DNA from: Ruminococcus sp.
Lineage (GTDB): Bacteria > Bacillota > Clostridia > Oscillospirales > Ruminococcaceae
DNA: 64,000 bases
Assembly (NCBI GenBank): GCA_017529875.1
Contig: JAFXNC010000057.1
Coordinates: 1 to 64,000 of the forward strand
Direction: 5' to 3'
Shown piece after piece: positions 15,848 to 26,293 of this stretch; position 1 is the first letter of the stretch; each line of letters opens with the position of its first letter. The notes below the pieces were generated by a model. The model was not told the origin of the DNA. It saw only the letters and a list, made by a program, of their open reading frames with translations, and made no database searches. A program made the position numbers and the translations under genes.

Positions 15848-17740
15848 ATGACAGAAATGAAGAAAGCATCAAAACGCTATGTGAAAAGGGGCGTTTCTCG
15901 TGATGCGGGTGCCGCCGGGACCGCAGGCAGGAGAGCGGGCAAGGACAGGAAGTTCAAGCTTGCCCACAAGGATACCCCTAAGGACAGTGCTGCCCTGAAA
16001 AATGAGCAGCCCTCACAGAAGAAGAACTCCGGGCATGAGAACGAGAGACCCCAGGACCGAAACCGCCGTGAGCCGCAAAGGCGCACCCCGGTGAGGATAA
16101 TTCCCCTGGGCGGCCTCAACGAGATCGGCAAGAACTTCACAGTCATCGAGTGTGCCAACGATATGCTGGTCATCGACTGCGGTCTTGCCTTCCCCGACAG
16201 CGAGATGCTGGGCGTGGATATCGTGATACCCGACTTTACCTATATCGAGAAGAATATCGACCGTCTCCGGGGCATCGTCATCACCCACGGCCACGAGGAT
16301 CACATCGGCGGACTGCCTTATTTTCTCAGGAAGTTCAACGTGCCGGTCTACGGTACGCCCCTGACCCTCGGACTAATCGAGGGCAAGCTCCGCGAGCACG
16401 GCATACTTGACAGCTGCAAGCTCAACACCGTGACCCCGCGTCAGACCGTGAAGCTGGGCTGCATGGCGGTGGAGTTCATCCGCGTGAACCACTCCATCCC
16501 CGATGCGGTGGGCTTTGCCGTGCATACGCCTGCGGGAGTCATCATCCATACCGGCGACTTCAAAGTGGACTATACCCCCATACAGGGCGGCATCATCGAC
16601 CTGGCACGCTTCGCCGAGCTGGGCAACAAGGGCGTGCTGGCGCTGATGTCGGACTCCACCAACTCCGAGCGCCCGGGCTTTACCATGAGCGAGCGCAAGG
16701 TGGGGGACAGCTTTGAGAAGCTCTTCGCCAAGGCCGACGGCAAGCGGGTCATCATAGCCACGTTCGCCTCCAATATACACAGAGTACAGCAGATAGTCAA
16801 CCAGGCCGACGCCACCGGCAGAAAGCTGGCGGTCTCCGGCAGGAGCATGGTCAACGTCATAGGCGTGGGCATGGAGCTGGGGTATCTCAGGGTGCCCGAC
16901 GGACTGCTTGTGGACATAGAAAGGGTAGGGGAGTACCCACCCGACAAGATGTGCATAGTCACCACCGGCTCCCAGGGCGAGCCTATGAGCGCTCTGACCC
17001 GTATGGCTATGGGCGAGCACAGGCAGGTCTCCGTGACCCCCAATGACTTCGTCATCATCTCCGCCAAGCCTATCCCCGGCAACGAGAAGTTCGTGACCCG
17101 TGTGGTAAACGAGCTGATGAAGCTGGGCTCCGAGGTGGTCTACGAGGATATGTACGACGTACACGTTTCGGGACACGCCTGTCAGGAGGAGCAGAAGCTC
17201 ATGATCTCCATTACCAAGCCCAGGTTCTTTATCCCGGTCCACGGCGAGTACAAGCACCTTGTAAAGCACAAGGCCACGGCTATGTCTGTGGGCATACCCG
17301 AAGACAGGATAATAATTGCCGAGATCGGCTCTGTCATCGAGACCGACGGCGTGGATATGAAGATCACCGGCTCGGTGCCTGCGGGCAGAGTGCTGGTGGA
17401 CGGCCTCGGCGTGGGCGACGTGGGCTCCATAGTCCTCAGAGACAGAAAGAAGCTGGCTGAGGACGGCCTTATCATAGCCGTCGCCACCATAGACCGGGAG
17501 GAAGGGCTTATCCTTGCGGGGCCGGATATCGTGTCAAGAGGCTTTGTGTATGTGCGTGAGAGCGAGGAGCTCATGGACGAGGCAAGAACGCTGCTCACCG
17601 AGACCCTTCAGGAATGTCTCGACCGGGGTATGCACGAGTGGAACGCCATTAAGGGCAGGATGAAGGACAATCTTTCAGACTTTATATATCAGAGAACAAA
17701 ACGAACCCCCATGATACTTCCCATAATAATGGAGATCTGA
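15848..17740 (+). CDS. rnj: Ribonuclease J
   Basis: 630 residues. A basic, low-complexity N-terminal extension of about 75 residues precedes a metallo-beta-lactamase core with the zinc motif H-G-H-E-D-H-I-G-G, then beta-CASP and C-terminal domains. RNase J is the 5'-3' exonuclease and endonuclease that matures and degrades RNA in Firmicutes. A TTG start at 15824 is possible, but the ATG at 15848 overlaps the stop of a short leader ORF (TAATG) and is taken here; no ribosome site precedes it directly. The Lys/Arg-rich extension is unusual and may bind RNA. gdpP follows after 25 bases, so the two are probably one transcript. Confidence 0.9.
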   Translation: MTEMKKASKRYVKRGVSRDAGAAGTAGRRAGKDRKFKLAHKDTPKDSAALKNEQPSQKKNSGHENERPQDRNRREPQRRTPVRIIPLGGLNEIGKNFTVIECANDMLVIDCGLAFPDSEMLGVDIVIPDFTYIEKNIDRLRGIVITHGHEDHIGGLPYFLRKFNVPVYGTPLTLGLIEGKLREHGILDSCKLNTVTPRQTVKLGCMAVEFIRVNHSIPDAVGFAVHTPAGVIIHTGDFKVDYTPIQGGIIDLARFAELGNKGVLALMSDSTNSERPGFTMSERKVGDSFEKLFAKADGKRVIIATFASNIHRVQQIVNQADATGRKLAVSGRSMVNVIGVGMELGYLRVPDGLLVDIERVGEYPPDKMCIVTTGSQGEPMSALTRMAMGEHRQVSVTPNDFVIISAKPIPGNEKFVTRVVNELMKLGSEVVYEDMYDVHVSGHACQEEQKLMISITKPRFFIPVHGEYKHLVKHKATAMSVGIPEDRIIIAEIGSVIETDGVDMKITGSVPAGRVLVDGLGVGDVGSIVLRDRKKLAEDGLIIAVATIDREEGLILAGPDIVSRGFVYVRESEELMDEARTLLTETLQECLDRGMHEWNAIKGRMKDNLSDFIYQRTKRTPMILPIIMEI

Positions 17741-17765
17741 CAAAGAGCAAAAGAGAGGTACTTCT

Positions 17766-19736
17766 ATGAAAGGAATGAACGGCTTAGACATTATCATAAA
17801 GATAACCACAGGCGCCGTTGCTGCGGTGGCCTTTGTGGCATCTTTGATCGTCTATGATACGCCGTCTACCTCCGGCAAGGGCAAGGCGCTGCTGGTCATT
17901 ACCGTTATCGCGGCGATACTGCTCATAGCCGAGTTCGTTGCCTTCCGGGGCAGGACGATCAAAACGGTTGCCAGGATGTCATCAAAGATAACCAAGGCCG
18001 AGCGGGAGAGCCTTATGCAGTTCCCGGCGCCTGTTATCGTCATTGACGACAGGGCTGTCATAATCTGGTACAACAAGCGGTTCGGCGCCGATGTGTACAC
18101 GGACGGCGAAGCCTACGGCATCAGCATCAAGGAGATAGTTGAAATGGACCTCGGCAAGGTGTTCAGCCCCGAGGGTGAGCTGGTCTGCATGAAGAACCGG
18201 TTCTATCAGACCCGCGGTATACATACCGATACCGGCGGGGAGCTGTCCATGATCTATTTCGAGGATACCACCGAGTATGTGGAGCTTGAATACGAACACC
18301 GCCAGAGCCACAAGAACGTCATCATCATCTCCGTGGACAACTACGAGGACCTGATGACCAACGCCCGTGAGAGCGACAAGGCTCACGCTCTGGTGCAGAT
18401 CGAGAAGCTCATCGAGAACTTCACCGAGGGGACTACCGCCTTCTGCAAGAAGGTGGCCTCGGACAAGTTCTATGTAGTCATGGAGGACAGGCACCTCAAC
18501 CCCATAATCGAGAACCGCTTCAAGATATTGGAGCAGGCCAGACAGATCAGGGTGGGCGAGAGACAGAACCTCACCCTCTCGATAGGCGTCGGCAGCAACG
18601 CCGAGAACCTTGCCGAAAGCGAGAACTACGCCCGCAAAGCCCTCGATATGTGTCTCGGGCGGGGCGGCGACCAGGCAGCACTGCGCAAGGACAACGGCTA
18701 TGAGTTCTTCGGAGGCGTTTCAAAGGGTGTGGAAAAGAGCACCAAGGTCAAGACGAGAATGGTTGCCAAGTCCATGCTGGAGCTTATCATGAACGCCGAG
18801 AAAATACTCATCATGGGGCACCGCTTCTCGGATCTGGACGCGGTGGGTTCGGCTGTGGGTATGTGCTCCGCGGCGCGTAAAATGGGCAGAGAGAGCTACG
18901 TGGTAGTCAACCGCGAGCAGAGCATGGCAAAGCTGCTCATCAACTATCTCGACGAGCATGACATAAACAACTACTTCATAACCCCTGCCGACGGCATCGA
19001 GCGTATGAACGAGAACACCATGCTCATCGTGGTGGATACCCATAACCCGGATATCGTGGAGTCGAAAGAGGTGCTGGCAAGAGCCCAGAACATCATCGTC
19101 ATCGACCACCACCGCATGGCTAACAAGGCTATCGACAACGCCGTGATGTTCTATCAGGAGCCTACGGCTTCCTCCGCCTGCGAGATGGTGGCGGAGCTGA
19201 TAGAGTACTTCGGCATCGGCAACAAGATCCCCGCACCTGTGGCTGAGGCCATGCTGTCGGGCATCATGCTGGACACCAAGAACTTCGTCATGAAGACCGG
19301 CGTGCGCACCTTCGAGGCCGCCGCCTACCTGAGAAAGATGGGCGCCGACACCGTCAACGTAAAGCGCCTGTTCGCGGATTCGATCGAGACCTACCGCTTC
19401 AAGTCTCAGATCATCAACTCGGCGCAGATATACCGTAAATGCGCTATCGCCGTGGCGGAGCACTATTCGGACAACATCCGTATCGCCTCCTCTCAGGCCG
19501 CAGACGAGCTGCTGGGCATCGTGGGGGTAAATGCGTCATTTGTGCTTTATGAGGCCGGGGGACAGACCAACATCTCCGCCCGGAGCATGGGCAATTTCAA
19601 CGTGCAGATAGTCATGGAGGCCTTGAAGGGCGGCGGTCATCTGACCATGGCGGCTACCCAGCTCAACACCGACCTGGAGACCGCCGGACGTATGCTCAAA
19701 GATGCGATCGACGACTATATCCGCAATAACGGTTAA
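17766..19736 (+). CDS. gdpP: GdpP, cyclic-di-AMP phosphodiesterase
   Basis: 656 residues. Two membrane helices (about 8-30 and 38-58), a PAS-like domain (about 75-165), a degenerate GGDEF domain (about 170-310), then DHH and DHHA1 domains. DHH motifs are seen: [16 protein letters not shown] and V-I-D-H-H-R, with G-G-G-H-L in DHHA1. GdpP hydrolyses c-di-AMP and so affects cell-wall stress, potassium balance and beta-lactam tolerance. The order gdpP-rplI-dnaB is conserved in Firmicutes (yybT-rplI-dnaC in Bacillus). AGAGG precedes the ATG. Confidence 0.93.
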   Translation: MKGMNGLDIIIKITTGAVAAVAFVASLIVYDTPSTSGKGKALLVITVIAAILLIAEFVAFRGRTIKTVARMSSKITKAERESLMQFPAPVIVIDDRAVIIWYNKRFGADVYTDGEAYGISIKEIVEMDLGKVFSPEGELVCMKNRFYQTRGIHTDTGGELSMIYFEDTTEYVELEYEHRQSHKNVIIISVDNYEDLMTNARESDKAHALVQIEKLIENFTEGTTAFCKKVASDKFYVVMEDRHLNPIIENRFKILEQARQIRVGERQNLTLSIGVGSNAENLAESENYARKALDMCLGRGGDQAALRKDNGYEFFGGVSKGVEKSTKVKTRMVAKSMLELIMNAEKILIMGHRFSDLDAVGSAVGMCSAARKMGRESYVVVNREQSMAKLLINYLDEHDINNYFITPADGIERMNENTMLIVVDTHNPDIVESKEVLARAQNIIVIDHHRMANKAIDNAVMFYQEPTASSACEMVAELIEYFGIGNKIPAPVAEAMLSGIMLDTKNFVMKTGVRTFEAAAYLRKMGADTVNVKRLFADSIETYRFKSQIINSAQIYRKCAIAVAEHYSDNIRIASSQAADELLGIVGVNASFVLYEAGGQTNISARSMGNFNVQIVMEALKGGGHLTMAATQLNTDLETAGRMLKDAIDDYIRNNG

Positions 19737-19801
19737 ACTACACGGCTCCGCCTGTGCGGGGCATATGGATATTTGAATACACAAAAACGGAGGAAAAACA
19801 A

Positions 19802-20248
19802 ATGAAGGTAATACTTATCAAGGATGTAAAGGGCTCGGGCAAGGCAGGAGACACTCTCAACGTAGCGGACGGCTACGCCAGGAATTTCCTGCTTGCAAAG
19901 GGCTTTGCAGTAGAGGCTAACGCCAAGAACCTCAACGAGCTGGAGGGCAAGAAGGCCTCCGCTCAGCACAAGCTGGACGTTGAGAAGGCAGAGAACGAGA
20001 AGACCGCCGCCGCCCTCGAGGGCAAGGAGGTCGTTATCAAGGCCAAGGCCGGTCAGGGCGGTAAGCTCTTCGGCGCCGTTACCTCCGGCGCTGTGGCTGA
20101 CGCTGTCAGGGAGCAGCACGGTCAGACCGTTGACAAGAAGAAGATCGTCCTCTCGGAGGATATCAAGAGCTTCGGCGATTTCAGCGCCGTCATCAAGATG
20201 ACCCAGGGCGTTTCCTGCTCTGTTAAGATCAAGGTGGTGGAGGGATAA
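19802..20248 (+). CDS. rplI: Ribosomal protein L9
   Basis: 148 residues, the normal L9 length. The N-terminal domain with [10 protein letters not shown] and Y-A-R-N-F-L-L is followed by the long Lys/Glu-rich linker helix and the C-terminal 23S rRNA-binding domain. A longer frame opens at 19754, but CGGAGG 8 bases before the ATG at 19802 and the conserved M-K-V-I-L-I start decide it. The stop overlaps the dnaB ATG (TAATG), so the two are translationally coupled. Confidence 0.95.
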   Translation: MKVILIKDVKGSGKAGDTLNVADGYARNFLLAKGFAVEANAKNLNELEGKKASAQHKLDVEKAENEKTAAALEGKEVVIKAKAGQGGKLFGAVTSGAVADAVREQHGQTVDKKKIVLSEDIKSFGDFSAVIKMTQGVSCSVKIKVVEG

Positions 20249-21621
20249 TGCCGAGGGAAGACAATCCTCTGCAAAGCCTCAGCGAGCTCATCGGCATGGA
20301 GCCGCCCTTCCGCATTGACGCGGAGCGTGCGGTGCTCAGCTCCATACTTGTTGACCCCAAGTGCGTCTCTGACGTGTTCAGGATCATCAAGCCGGAGTAT
20401 CTCTACGATGAGTTCAACCGGGGCATCCTCAAAGCCTGTCAGGTCCTTGATGCCACAGGCAGATCCATAGACGTGGTAACTGTCATCGAGCAGTGCCTTG
20501 AAATGGGCGTGTTCACCACTCAGGAAATGGCACGCACCTTCCTAAAGCAGGTCATCGACGGGCATATCACCACCAAGAACGTGGAGGATCACTGCAAGAT
20601 CATCGAGGACAAGTACTATATCCGCGCTCTGATCGACGTGTCTTCCAGCATCATCAAGGACGCCTCACAGAAAAACGCTCAGGCGCAGCTGCTTCTCGAT
20701 TCCGCGGAGCAGCGCATCTACGATATACGCAAGGGCAAGCTCACCTCAGGGCTGCTGTCCCTCGAATCGGCGATCATGGACGTGTACGACCACCTCCAGG
20801 AGATCACCGGCGAGGACGCTGCCAAGTTCAAGGGCACCAGCATGGGCTTCTCCAAGCTGGATCAGGTGACTACCGGCCTTAACGACACCGACCTTATCAT
20901 ACTTGCGGCGCGTCCCGCTATGGGAAAATCCGCCTTCGCGCTGAACATCGCCGTCAACGCCTGCAAGCGCTCCAAGAAGGACACGGTCATATTCTCCCTC
21001 GAGATGTCCCCCGAGCAGGTGGCTACGAGAATGCTTGCCAGCGAGTCGCTGGTGAACAACACCATACTGCGTTCGGGAGATTTCGGCTCGGACAACAACG
21101 TCTGGGAGCGCCTCGCCATGGGCACAGAGAGCCTTGTTTCGCTGCCGATCTTCCTGGACGGCACCGCCAACATCACCGTCCCGGAGATGAAGGCCAAGCT
21201 CAGGAGATGCAATAACCTGGGACTGGTGGTCATCGACTACCTGCAGCTGATGTCCAGCCCCAACCACCACACCAACCGTGTGACCGAGGTCTCGGAGATC
21301 ACGAGACAGCTCAAGCTCATGGCCAAGGAGCTGAGAGTGCCGGTGGTAGCCCTCTCGCAGCTCTCCCGTGAGGCGGAAAAGCGCGAGAACAAGCGCCCCA
21401 TGCTCTCCGACCTGCGTGAGTCGGGCTCTATCGAGCAGGACGCGGACATTATTCTGTTTCTGTACAGAGACGCATATTACGATAAGGAGACCTCCGACCA
21501 GAGCATCGCTGAGTGCATAGTCGCCAAGAACCGTCACGGTCAGACCGGTACCGTCAATCTGGTATGGCGCGGTGAATACACGCTCTTTACCGATGCCGAT
21601 ATGGTACACAGAGAAAACTGA
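20248..21621 (+). CDS. dnaB: Replicative DNA helicase DnaB
   Basis: 457 residues. The N-terminal primase-interaction domain (about 1-120) is followed by the RecA-like ATPase with Walker A A-R-P-A-M-G-K-S near residue 222, D-Y-L-Q-L-M as Walker B, and L-S-Q-L-S-R. The hexamer unwinds DNA at the replication fork. Its start overlaps the rplI stop by one base, and tilS begins two bases after its stop, so it sits in a tightly packed gdpP-rplI-dnaB-tilS operon. Confidence 0.95.
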   Translation: MPREDNPLQSLSELIGMEPPFRIDAERAVLSSILVDPKCVSDVFRIIKPEYLYDEFNRGILKACQVLDATGRSIDVVTVIEQCLEMGVFTTQEMARTFLKQVIDGHITTKNVEDHCKIIEDKYYIRALIDVSSSIIKDASQKNAQAQLLLDSAEQRIYDIRKGKLTSGLLSLESAIMDVYDHLQEITGEDAAKFKGTSMGFSKLDQVTTGLNDTDLIILAARPAMGKSAFALNIAVNACKRSKKDTVIFSLEMSPEQVATRMLASESLVNNTILRSGDFGSDNNVWERLAMGTESLVSLPIFLDGTANITVPEMKAKLRRCNNLGLVVIDYLQLMSSPNHHTNRVTEVSEITRQLKLMAKELRVPVVALSQLSREAEKRENKRPMLSDLRESGSIEQDADIILFLYRDAYYDKETSDQSIAECIVAKNRHGQTGTVNLVWRGEYTLFTDADMVHREN

Positions 21622-21622
21622 T

Positions 21623-22939
21623 ATGCTTGAAAATGTCAGAAGGACAATAACAGAATACGGTATGCTTACAGAGGGCGAGGCTGTCCTCTGCTGCCTTTCG
21701 GGCGGCGCGGACAGCGTGACCCTCCTTTTGTGCTTGCAGGAACTTGGTTACGACGTTTCTGCGGTGCATATAAACCACTGCCTCCGGGGAGATGAATCCG
21801 ACCGGGACGAGGCTTTCTGCCGTCAGCTGTGTGAGCGCCTGGGGGTGCCGTTGACGGTGGAGCGGGTCAACGTCAGGGACTACTGCGAAAAGACCGGCAA
21901 GTCCACTGAGGAAGGCGCCCGGGACCTGCGCTATGCGGTCTTTGAGCGATCCCCGATCGGGAAGATAGCCACCGCCCACACCCTCTCGGACAGCCTTGAA
22001 ACGGCGCTTTTCAACCTCGCAAGGGGCACAGGCGCCAGGGGCCTCTGCGGTATACCCCCGGTGAGGGGGAGGTTCGTGAGGCCGCTCATCGGGTGTACGC
22101 GAAATGATGTGGAGCAGTTCCTTGCCCTGCACGGGCAGGACTATGTCACAGATTCCAGCAATCTTTCCGACGACTACTCCCGCAACCGCATACGCCACGG
22201 CATAGTCCCGGTGCTAAAAGACCTTGACCCCGCCGCCGAGAGAGCCTTCGGACGGCTCTCGGCACAGCTCCGCGCCGATGACGAGTATCTCTGCAACCAG
22301 GCCGCAAAGCTCCTTGAAACTGCCTCCCGACCCGGCGGCTATGACAGCCGTGTGCTGGCGCAGGCGGCTGCACCTGTGGCTTCGAGAGCGATGCTGTCGC
22401 TGCTGAAACAGCGCGGTCTGCGCTGGGACGAGGCACGCATCGGCAGCCTGCTGGAGCTGGCGGCACAGGGGGGCAAGCTATGCCTCTCCGGGGAGGTCTA
22501 TGCCCTGTGTTCGGGCGGGCTGTTTCGCATCGCGGAGCTTTCCGGTCAGGAGGAACTCTGCATCCCGGTGACCGGGGACTGCGAATTTGAGGCCTTCGGC
22601 AAGCAGGTCAGCGTAAATATTCTTGACAAACATCAAATCGGTGAAAGAATTTATAATTTGTTTACATATATCGAGCTGGATTATGATAAAATAAAAGGTG
22701 TGATTGCAGTCAGAAACCGCCGGGGCGGGGATGCCATCCGGCTTGACGGCAGGGGCTGCACCAAGAGCCTCAAAAAGCTCCTTGCAGAGCGGGTACCCGC
22801 CGAAATGCGGGACAAAGTGCTGCTGCTGTGTGATGAGCAGGGGGTCATCGCGGCGGAGGGCTTCGGCTGTGCCGAGAGAGTCAGCTGCGATAAGAATACC
22901 GAAAGAATACTTCGCTTCGGCATAAAGTCTTCATCATAA
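21623..22939 (+). CDS. tilS: tRNA(Ile)-lysidine synthase TilS
   Basis: 438 residues. The PP-loop S-G-G-A-D-S lies near residue 26; the N-terminal ATPase domain extends to about 215 and includes H-I-N-H-C-L-R-G; the C-terminal TilS domain includes R-N-R-R-G-G-D. It converts C34 of the tRNA-Ile CAU anticodon to lysidine, which is essential for AUA decoding. The ATG is one base past the dnaB TGA with no strong ribosome site, so coupling is likely. In many Firmicutes hpt lies between tilS and ftsH; it is absent here. Confidence 0.93.
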   Translation: MLENVRRTITEYGMLTEGEAVLCCLSGGADSVTLLLCLQELGYDVSAVHINHCLRGDESDRDEAFCRQLCERLGVPLTVERVNVRDYCEKTGKSTEEGARDLRYAVFERSPIGKIATAHTLSDSLETALFNLARGTGARGLCGIPPVRGRFVRPLIGCTRNDVEQFLALHGQDYVTDSSNLSDDYSRNRIRHGIVPVLKDLDPAAERAFGRLSAQLRADDEYLCNQAAKLLETASRPGGYDSRVLAQAAAPVASRAMLSLLKQRGLRWDEARIGSLLELAAQGGKLCLSGEVYALCSGGLFRIAELSGQEELCIPVTGDCEFEAFGKQVSVNILDKHQIGERIYNLFTYIELDYDKIKGVIAVRNRRGGDAIRLDGRGCTKSLKKLLAERVPAEMRDKVLLLCDEQGVIAAEGFGCAERVSCDKNTERILRFGIKSSS

Positions 22940-22941
22940 AA

Positions 22942-22988
22942 CTGTCACATAAGGGTAGTATAATCATTTATCGGACATAATGTGACAG
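22942..22988. promoter_or_regulatory. Inverted repeat flanking the ftsH -10 element
   Basis: CTGTCACAT (22942-22950) and ATGTGACAG (22980-22988) are perfect 9-base inverted arms on either side of a TATAAT at 22959-22964. No strong -35 is seen. This is what an operator for a dimeric regulator would look like. ftsH thus probably has its own regulated promoter besides read-through from tilS. Confidence 0.5.
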
Positions 22989-23051
22989 AGCTAAAACGCT
23001 TATTTCCCTGTTTAACAGGTCAAAATATATAAGGAAAGAAGGATTGATGGA

Positions 23052-25025
23052 TTGAAAAACGGCAGCAACGGAAAATCTTTACTGATCTACCTGCTTGTTT
23101 CTGTGCTCGTTTTGGGCGGTCTGGTCTATATGCTCACCTCCATGAGCAGCAACAAGACCGACGAGGCCTACTCCGAGGTCATGCAGAAATTCGATTCACT
23201 CCAGGTGTCCGAGTTCACTCTCGACCTCGGCTCCGGCAAGCTCACCTATAAGCTCAGAGACGAATCCAGCGATAAGATCCACAGCTATACCGTACCTAAT
23301 GTATCAATATTCGTTCAGGAGGTACTGGGCGGCGAAAAGGCCGAGACCTACCGCAAGCTCTATAACACCAAATACGGCGAGGGGACGCTGAAATACGACC
23401 TCATACCCGTATCCGACAACAGCTTCTGGATAAACCTTATCCCGACGCTGCTGATGCTGGGCGTTATGATCTTCCTGTTCATCTTCATGATGAGGTCGGC
23501 GGGAGGCGGAAAGATCAACTCCTTCGGCAAGACCAACGCCAAGCAGGCTCCCTCGTCAAAGAAGGCCACCTTCGCAGACGTTGCGGGTGCCGACGAGGAA
23601 AAGGAGGAGCTCCGCGAGATCGTGGACTTCCTCAAGGATCACAAGAAATACGACGAGCTGGGCGCACGCATCCCCAAGGGAGTGCTGCTGCTGGGCCCTC
23701 CGGGTACAGGTAAAACGCTGCTTGCAAGAGCTGTTGCAGGCGAGGCCAACGTTCCCTTCTTCTCGATCTCCGGTTCGGACTTCGTTGAGATGTTCGTGGG
23801 CGTGGGCGCCAGCCGTGTAAGAGACCTGTTCGAGCAGGCCAAGAAAAACTCCCCCTCTATCATCTTCATCGACGAGATCGACGCTGTCGGCAGACAGAGA
23901 GGCACCGGCCTCGGCGGCGGTCACGATGAAAGAGAGCAGACCCTCAACCAGCTGCTGGTAGAGATGGACGGCTTTGAGGAGAATGACTCCGTTATCGTTA
24001 TGGCGGCTACCAACCGCCGTGATATCCTCGATCCCGCGCTGCTGCGTCCTGGACGCTTTGACAGACAGGTGCTGGTAAGCTACCCCGACGTCAAGGGCAG
24101 AGAGGAGATACTCAAGGTGCATACCCGCAACAAGCCTCTTGCACCTGACGTAAGCCTTGAAACTATCGCAAAATCCACAGTCGGCTTTACCGGAGCCGAT
24201 CTGGAGAACCTTGCCAACGAGGCGGCGCTGCTGGCAGCACGCTTCAACCGCAAGGCCATAACCAAGCATGATATGGAGGAGGCTTCGATCAAGGTCGTGG
24301 CCGGCCCCGAGAAGAAATCCAAGGTGGTCACAGACGCCGAGAGAAGGCTCACGGCTTACCACGAGGGCGGTCACGCTATCTGTACCTACTTCTGCTCCTC
24401 GCAGGACAAGGTGCATATGGTCACTATCATTCCGAGAGGTCAGGCCGGCGGCTTCACCATGAGCCTCCCCGAGAAGGACAAGGCCTTTGTCTCCAAGCAT
24501 GAGATGCTGGAGAACATCATCGTTCTGCTGGGCGGACGTGTTGCCGAGAAGATCATCCTCGACGATGTCTCCACCGGCGCCTCCAACGACCTGGAAAGAG
24601 CTACCGCCACCGCCAGGAACATGGTCACCCGCTACGGTTTCTCCGACAACCTGGGTCCTGTGGTCTACGGCAGGGGAGAGCATGAGGTCTTCCTGGGACG
24701 TGATTACAGCTCCACACCCAGCTACTCCGAGAACGTTGCTGCGGAGATCGACTCCGAGATCCGCTCTATCGTTGAGGACTGCTTCGAGAAGTGCGAGACC
24801 CTGCTGCGTCAGCATATCGACAAGCTCCACCTGATCGCCAAGTACCTGATGAAGTACGAGAAGATCGACGGCAAGGACTTCGAGAAGCTGATGAAGGGCG
24901 AGCTCTCCGAGTTCATCGACGTGCCCGACCCCGAGGAAACCCTGGCTTCGCAGGATACCACCCTCCCCGAGGAACCCGGTTTCCCTGACGTCACCGACCA
25001 GTTCCCCGACGGCTCAGACCAGTAA
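23052..25025 (+). CDS. ftsH: ATP-dependent zinc metalloprotease FtsH
   Basis: 657 residues from a TTG start with AAGGA 8 bases before it; the ATG five bases earlier is out of frame. Membrane helix near 8-28, extracytoplasmic domain, second helix near 130-150, AAA module with Walker A G-P-P-G-T-G-K-T near residue 214 and I-D-E-I-D-A-V-G, then the M41 protease with H-E-G-G-H near 437. FtsH degrades misfolded membrane proteins and selected regulators. The Asp/Pro-rich tail ends the protein. A strong terminator follows. Confidence 0.95.
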   Translation: MKNGSNGKSLLIYLLVSVLVLGGLVYMLTSMSSNKTDEAYSEVMQKFDSLQVSEFTLDLGSGKLTYKLRDESSDKIHSYTVPNVSIFVQEVLGGEKAETYRKLYNTKYGEGTLKYDLIPVSDNSFWINLIPTLLMLGVMIFLFIFMMRSAGGGKINSFGKTNAKQAPSSKKATFADVAGADEEKEELREIVDFLKDHKKYDELGARIPKGVLLLGPPGTGKTLLARAVAGEANVPFFSISGSDFVEMFVGVGASRVRDLFEQAKKNSPSIIFIDEIDAVGRQRGTGLGGGHDEREQTLNQLLVEMDGFEENDSVIVMAATNRRDILDPALLRPGRFDRQVLVSYPDVKGREEILKVHTRNKPLAPDVSLETIAKSTVGFTGADLENLANEAALLAARFNRKAITKHDMEEASIKVVAGPEKKSKVVTDAERRLTAYHEGGHAICTYFCSSQDKVHMVTIIPRGQAGGFTMSLPEKDKAFVSKHEMLENIIVLLGGRVAEKIILDDVSTGASNDLERATATARNMVTRYGFSDNLGPVVYGRGEHEVFLGRDYSSTPSYSENVAAEIDSEIRSIVEDCFEKCETLLRQHIDKLHLIAKYLMKYEKIDGKDFEKLMKGELSEFIDVPDPEETLASQDTTLPEEPGFPDVTDQFPDGSDQ

Positions 25026-25035
25026 AATATGCCTC

Positions 25036-25078
25036 TATCCCGATGCCGCAGGGCGGTGTCGGGATATGTTGCATTTTT
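25036..25078 (+). terminator. Terminator after ftsH
   Basis: A 14-pair stem with two G-U wobbles (25036-25049 with 25053-25066) and a three-base loop, followed within ten bases by five T. Confidence 0.8.
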
Positions 25079-25088
25079 CCGGCGTCGG

Positions 25089-25146
25089 TTTGAGAGGTAA
25101 AAAATCTCAAAAGAGTATGGATTTTTTGGAAAAAGTATGTTATAAT
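25089..25146 (+). promoter_or_regulatory. Promoter region of the zinc-ribbon membrane protein gene
   Basis: An extended -10, TGTTATAAT (25138-25146), has no clear -35. An inverted repeat TTTGAGA/TCTCAAA (25089-25095 and 25105-25111) lies just upstream and could be an activator or operator site. Confidence 0.5.
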
Positions 25147-25188
25147 AAAGGATGACACAGTTTCACGACAAAAGAAAGGACTGAGGGA

Positions 25189-26154
25189 ATGGGAAAGTAT
25201 GACGGATGCAAATGCCTGAGCTGCGGGCTGGAATTCACCGGGTTCGACGACATCGTGGTATGCCCGGAGTGTGGCACGCCCTACCACCGCGACTGCTACG
25301 AAAAAGAAGGCAAGTGCATAAATACCGAGCTTCACGAGAGCGGCGCCTCATGGAGCAGGGAAGGCCCCGCCGCCGCAGAGCAGGAGACCTCGGGCGAGCC
25401 GGTCAGGTGTTTCCGCTGCGGCCTGGAGAATCCCCCGGAGGGGCTGTTCTGCAAGCGCTGCGGTATGCCCCTGAGAAGCTCCTTCCGCAATGAGCCCCGC
25501 CCCTTCAACGAGGGTCAGAGCGAGCAGAACGCCGGTCAGAACCCCGGTGCGGCAGGCTTCAACCCCTACGCCAACCCCAACGCCATGCGCTTCGACCAGG
25601 ATTCTGACATCGACGGCGTCAAGCTGGGCGACCTGGCAAGGTTCGTGGGCAAAAACCAGTTCTCATATCTTGCCAGCTTTATCCGTTTCGGCAAGTTCGG
25701 CAGCAAGATCAGCCTGAATTTCTCGGCGCTGCTCTTTCCGCAGTACTACTTCTTCTACCGCAAGATGACCCTTATCGGCATCATATACATGGTGCTGACG
25801 CTGGCATTGTCGATCCCGACTATCATGCTGCTGTCTGCGGCGGGGTATCTGCCCAGCATCAGCTTCGTCACCGAGAGCTACATCAAGTCCAACGCATTCT
25901 TCACACTGCGCAACATCAGCTCCACGCTGCTCATGGTTATGCAGTGCCTGTCGGCGATCTTCGCCAACTACTGGTACTACAAGACCGCCCGCAGGAACAT
26001 ACAGCAGGCACGCAGCCAGGACGGCGCCGACGAGGAAGTCGTCAAGGACACTATCGCCAAGAAGGGCGGCGTATCGCTGCGCGGGTTCTTCATGGCGCTG
26101 CTGATCTCCAACGCCCTTGTGGTGGGCTCGGTGTTCATCATGAATAAGCTTTAA
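25189..26154 (+). CDS. Zinc-ribbon/RING-like membrane protein (DUF2628-like C-terminus)
   Basis: 321 residues. The first 50 carry a prokaryotic RING-like metal site (C-L-S-C, C-P-E-C-G-T-P-Y-H-R-D-C). A second zinc ribbon is near residues 84-102 (C-F-R-C-G and C-K-R-C-G-M-P). A Pro/Asn/Ala-rich linker follows, then about three or four membrane helices with Y-Y-F-F-Y-R-K and a basic A-R-R-N-I-Q-Q segment, as in DUF2628 proteins. Function unknown; the zinc-ribbon-plus-helices design is common in Firmicutes and may be an adaptor. AGGACTGAGGG precedes the ATG. Monocistronic. Confidence 0.7.
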   Translation: MGKYDGCKCLSCGLEFTGFDDIVVCPECGTPYHRDCYEKEGKCINTELHESGASWSREGPAAAEQETSGEPVRCFRCGLENPPEGLFCKRCGMPLRSSFRNEPRPFNEGQSEQNAGQNPGAAGFNPYANPNAMRFDQDSDIDGVKLGDLARFVGKNQFSYLASFIRFGKFGSKISLNFSALLFPQYYFFYRKMTLIGIIYMVLTLALSIPTIMLLSAAGYLPSISFVTESYIKSNAFFTLRNISSTLLMVMQCLSAIFANYWYYKTARRNIQQARSQDGADEEVVKDTIAKKGGVSLRGFFMALLISNALVVGSVFIMNKL

Positions 26155-26203
26155 TGTTTTGACTTATTCACGGTAAATTTACCAAGGTTATCCCGCAGCA
26201 CTG

Positions 26204-26232
26204 TTGACAAGCGGCAGTGTGCGTGATATAAT
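26204..26232 (+). promoter_or_regulatory. Promoter of rpsF-ssb-rpsR
   Basis: Perfect TTGACA (26204-26209), 17 bases, perfect TATAAT (26227-26232). The leader of about 55 bases may hold an S6:S18 autoregulatory site, as in other bacteria, but I cannot confirm that motif by eye. Confidence 0.85.
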
Positions 26233-26293
26233 AAAAATGTTATCCTTGCTTGTACTTTAAGGTGCAGGCGAAATCCAGAAGGAGGTGTATCGT

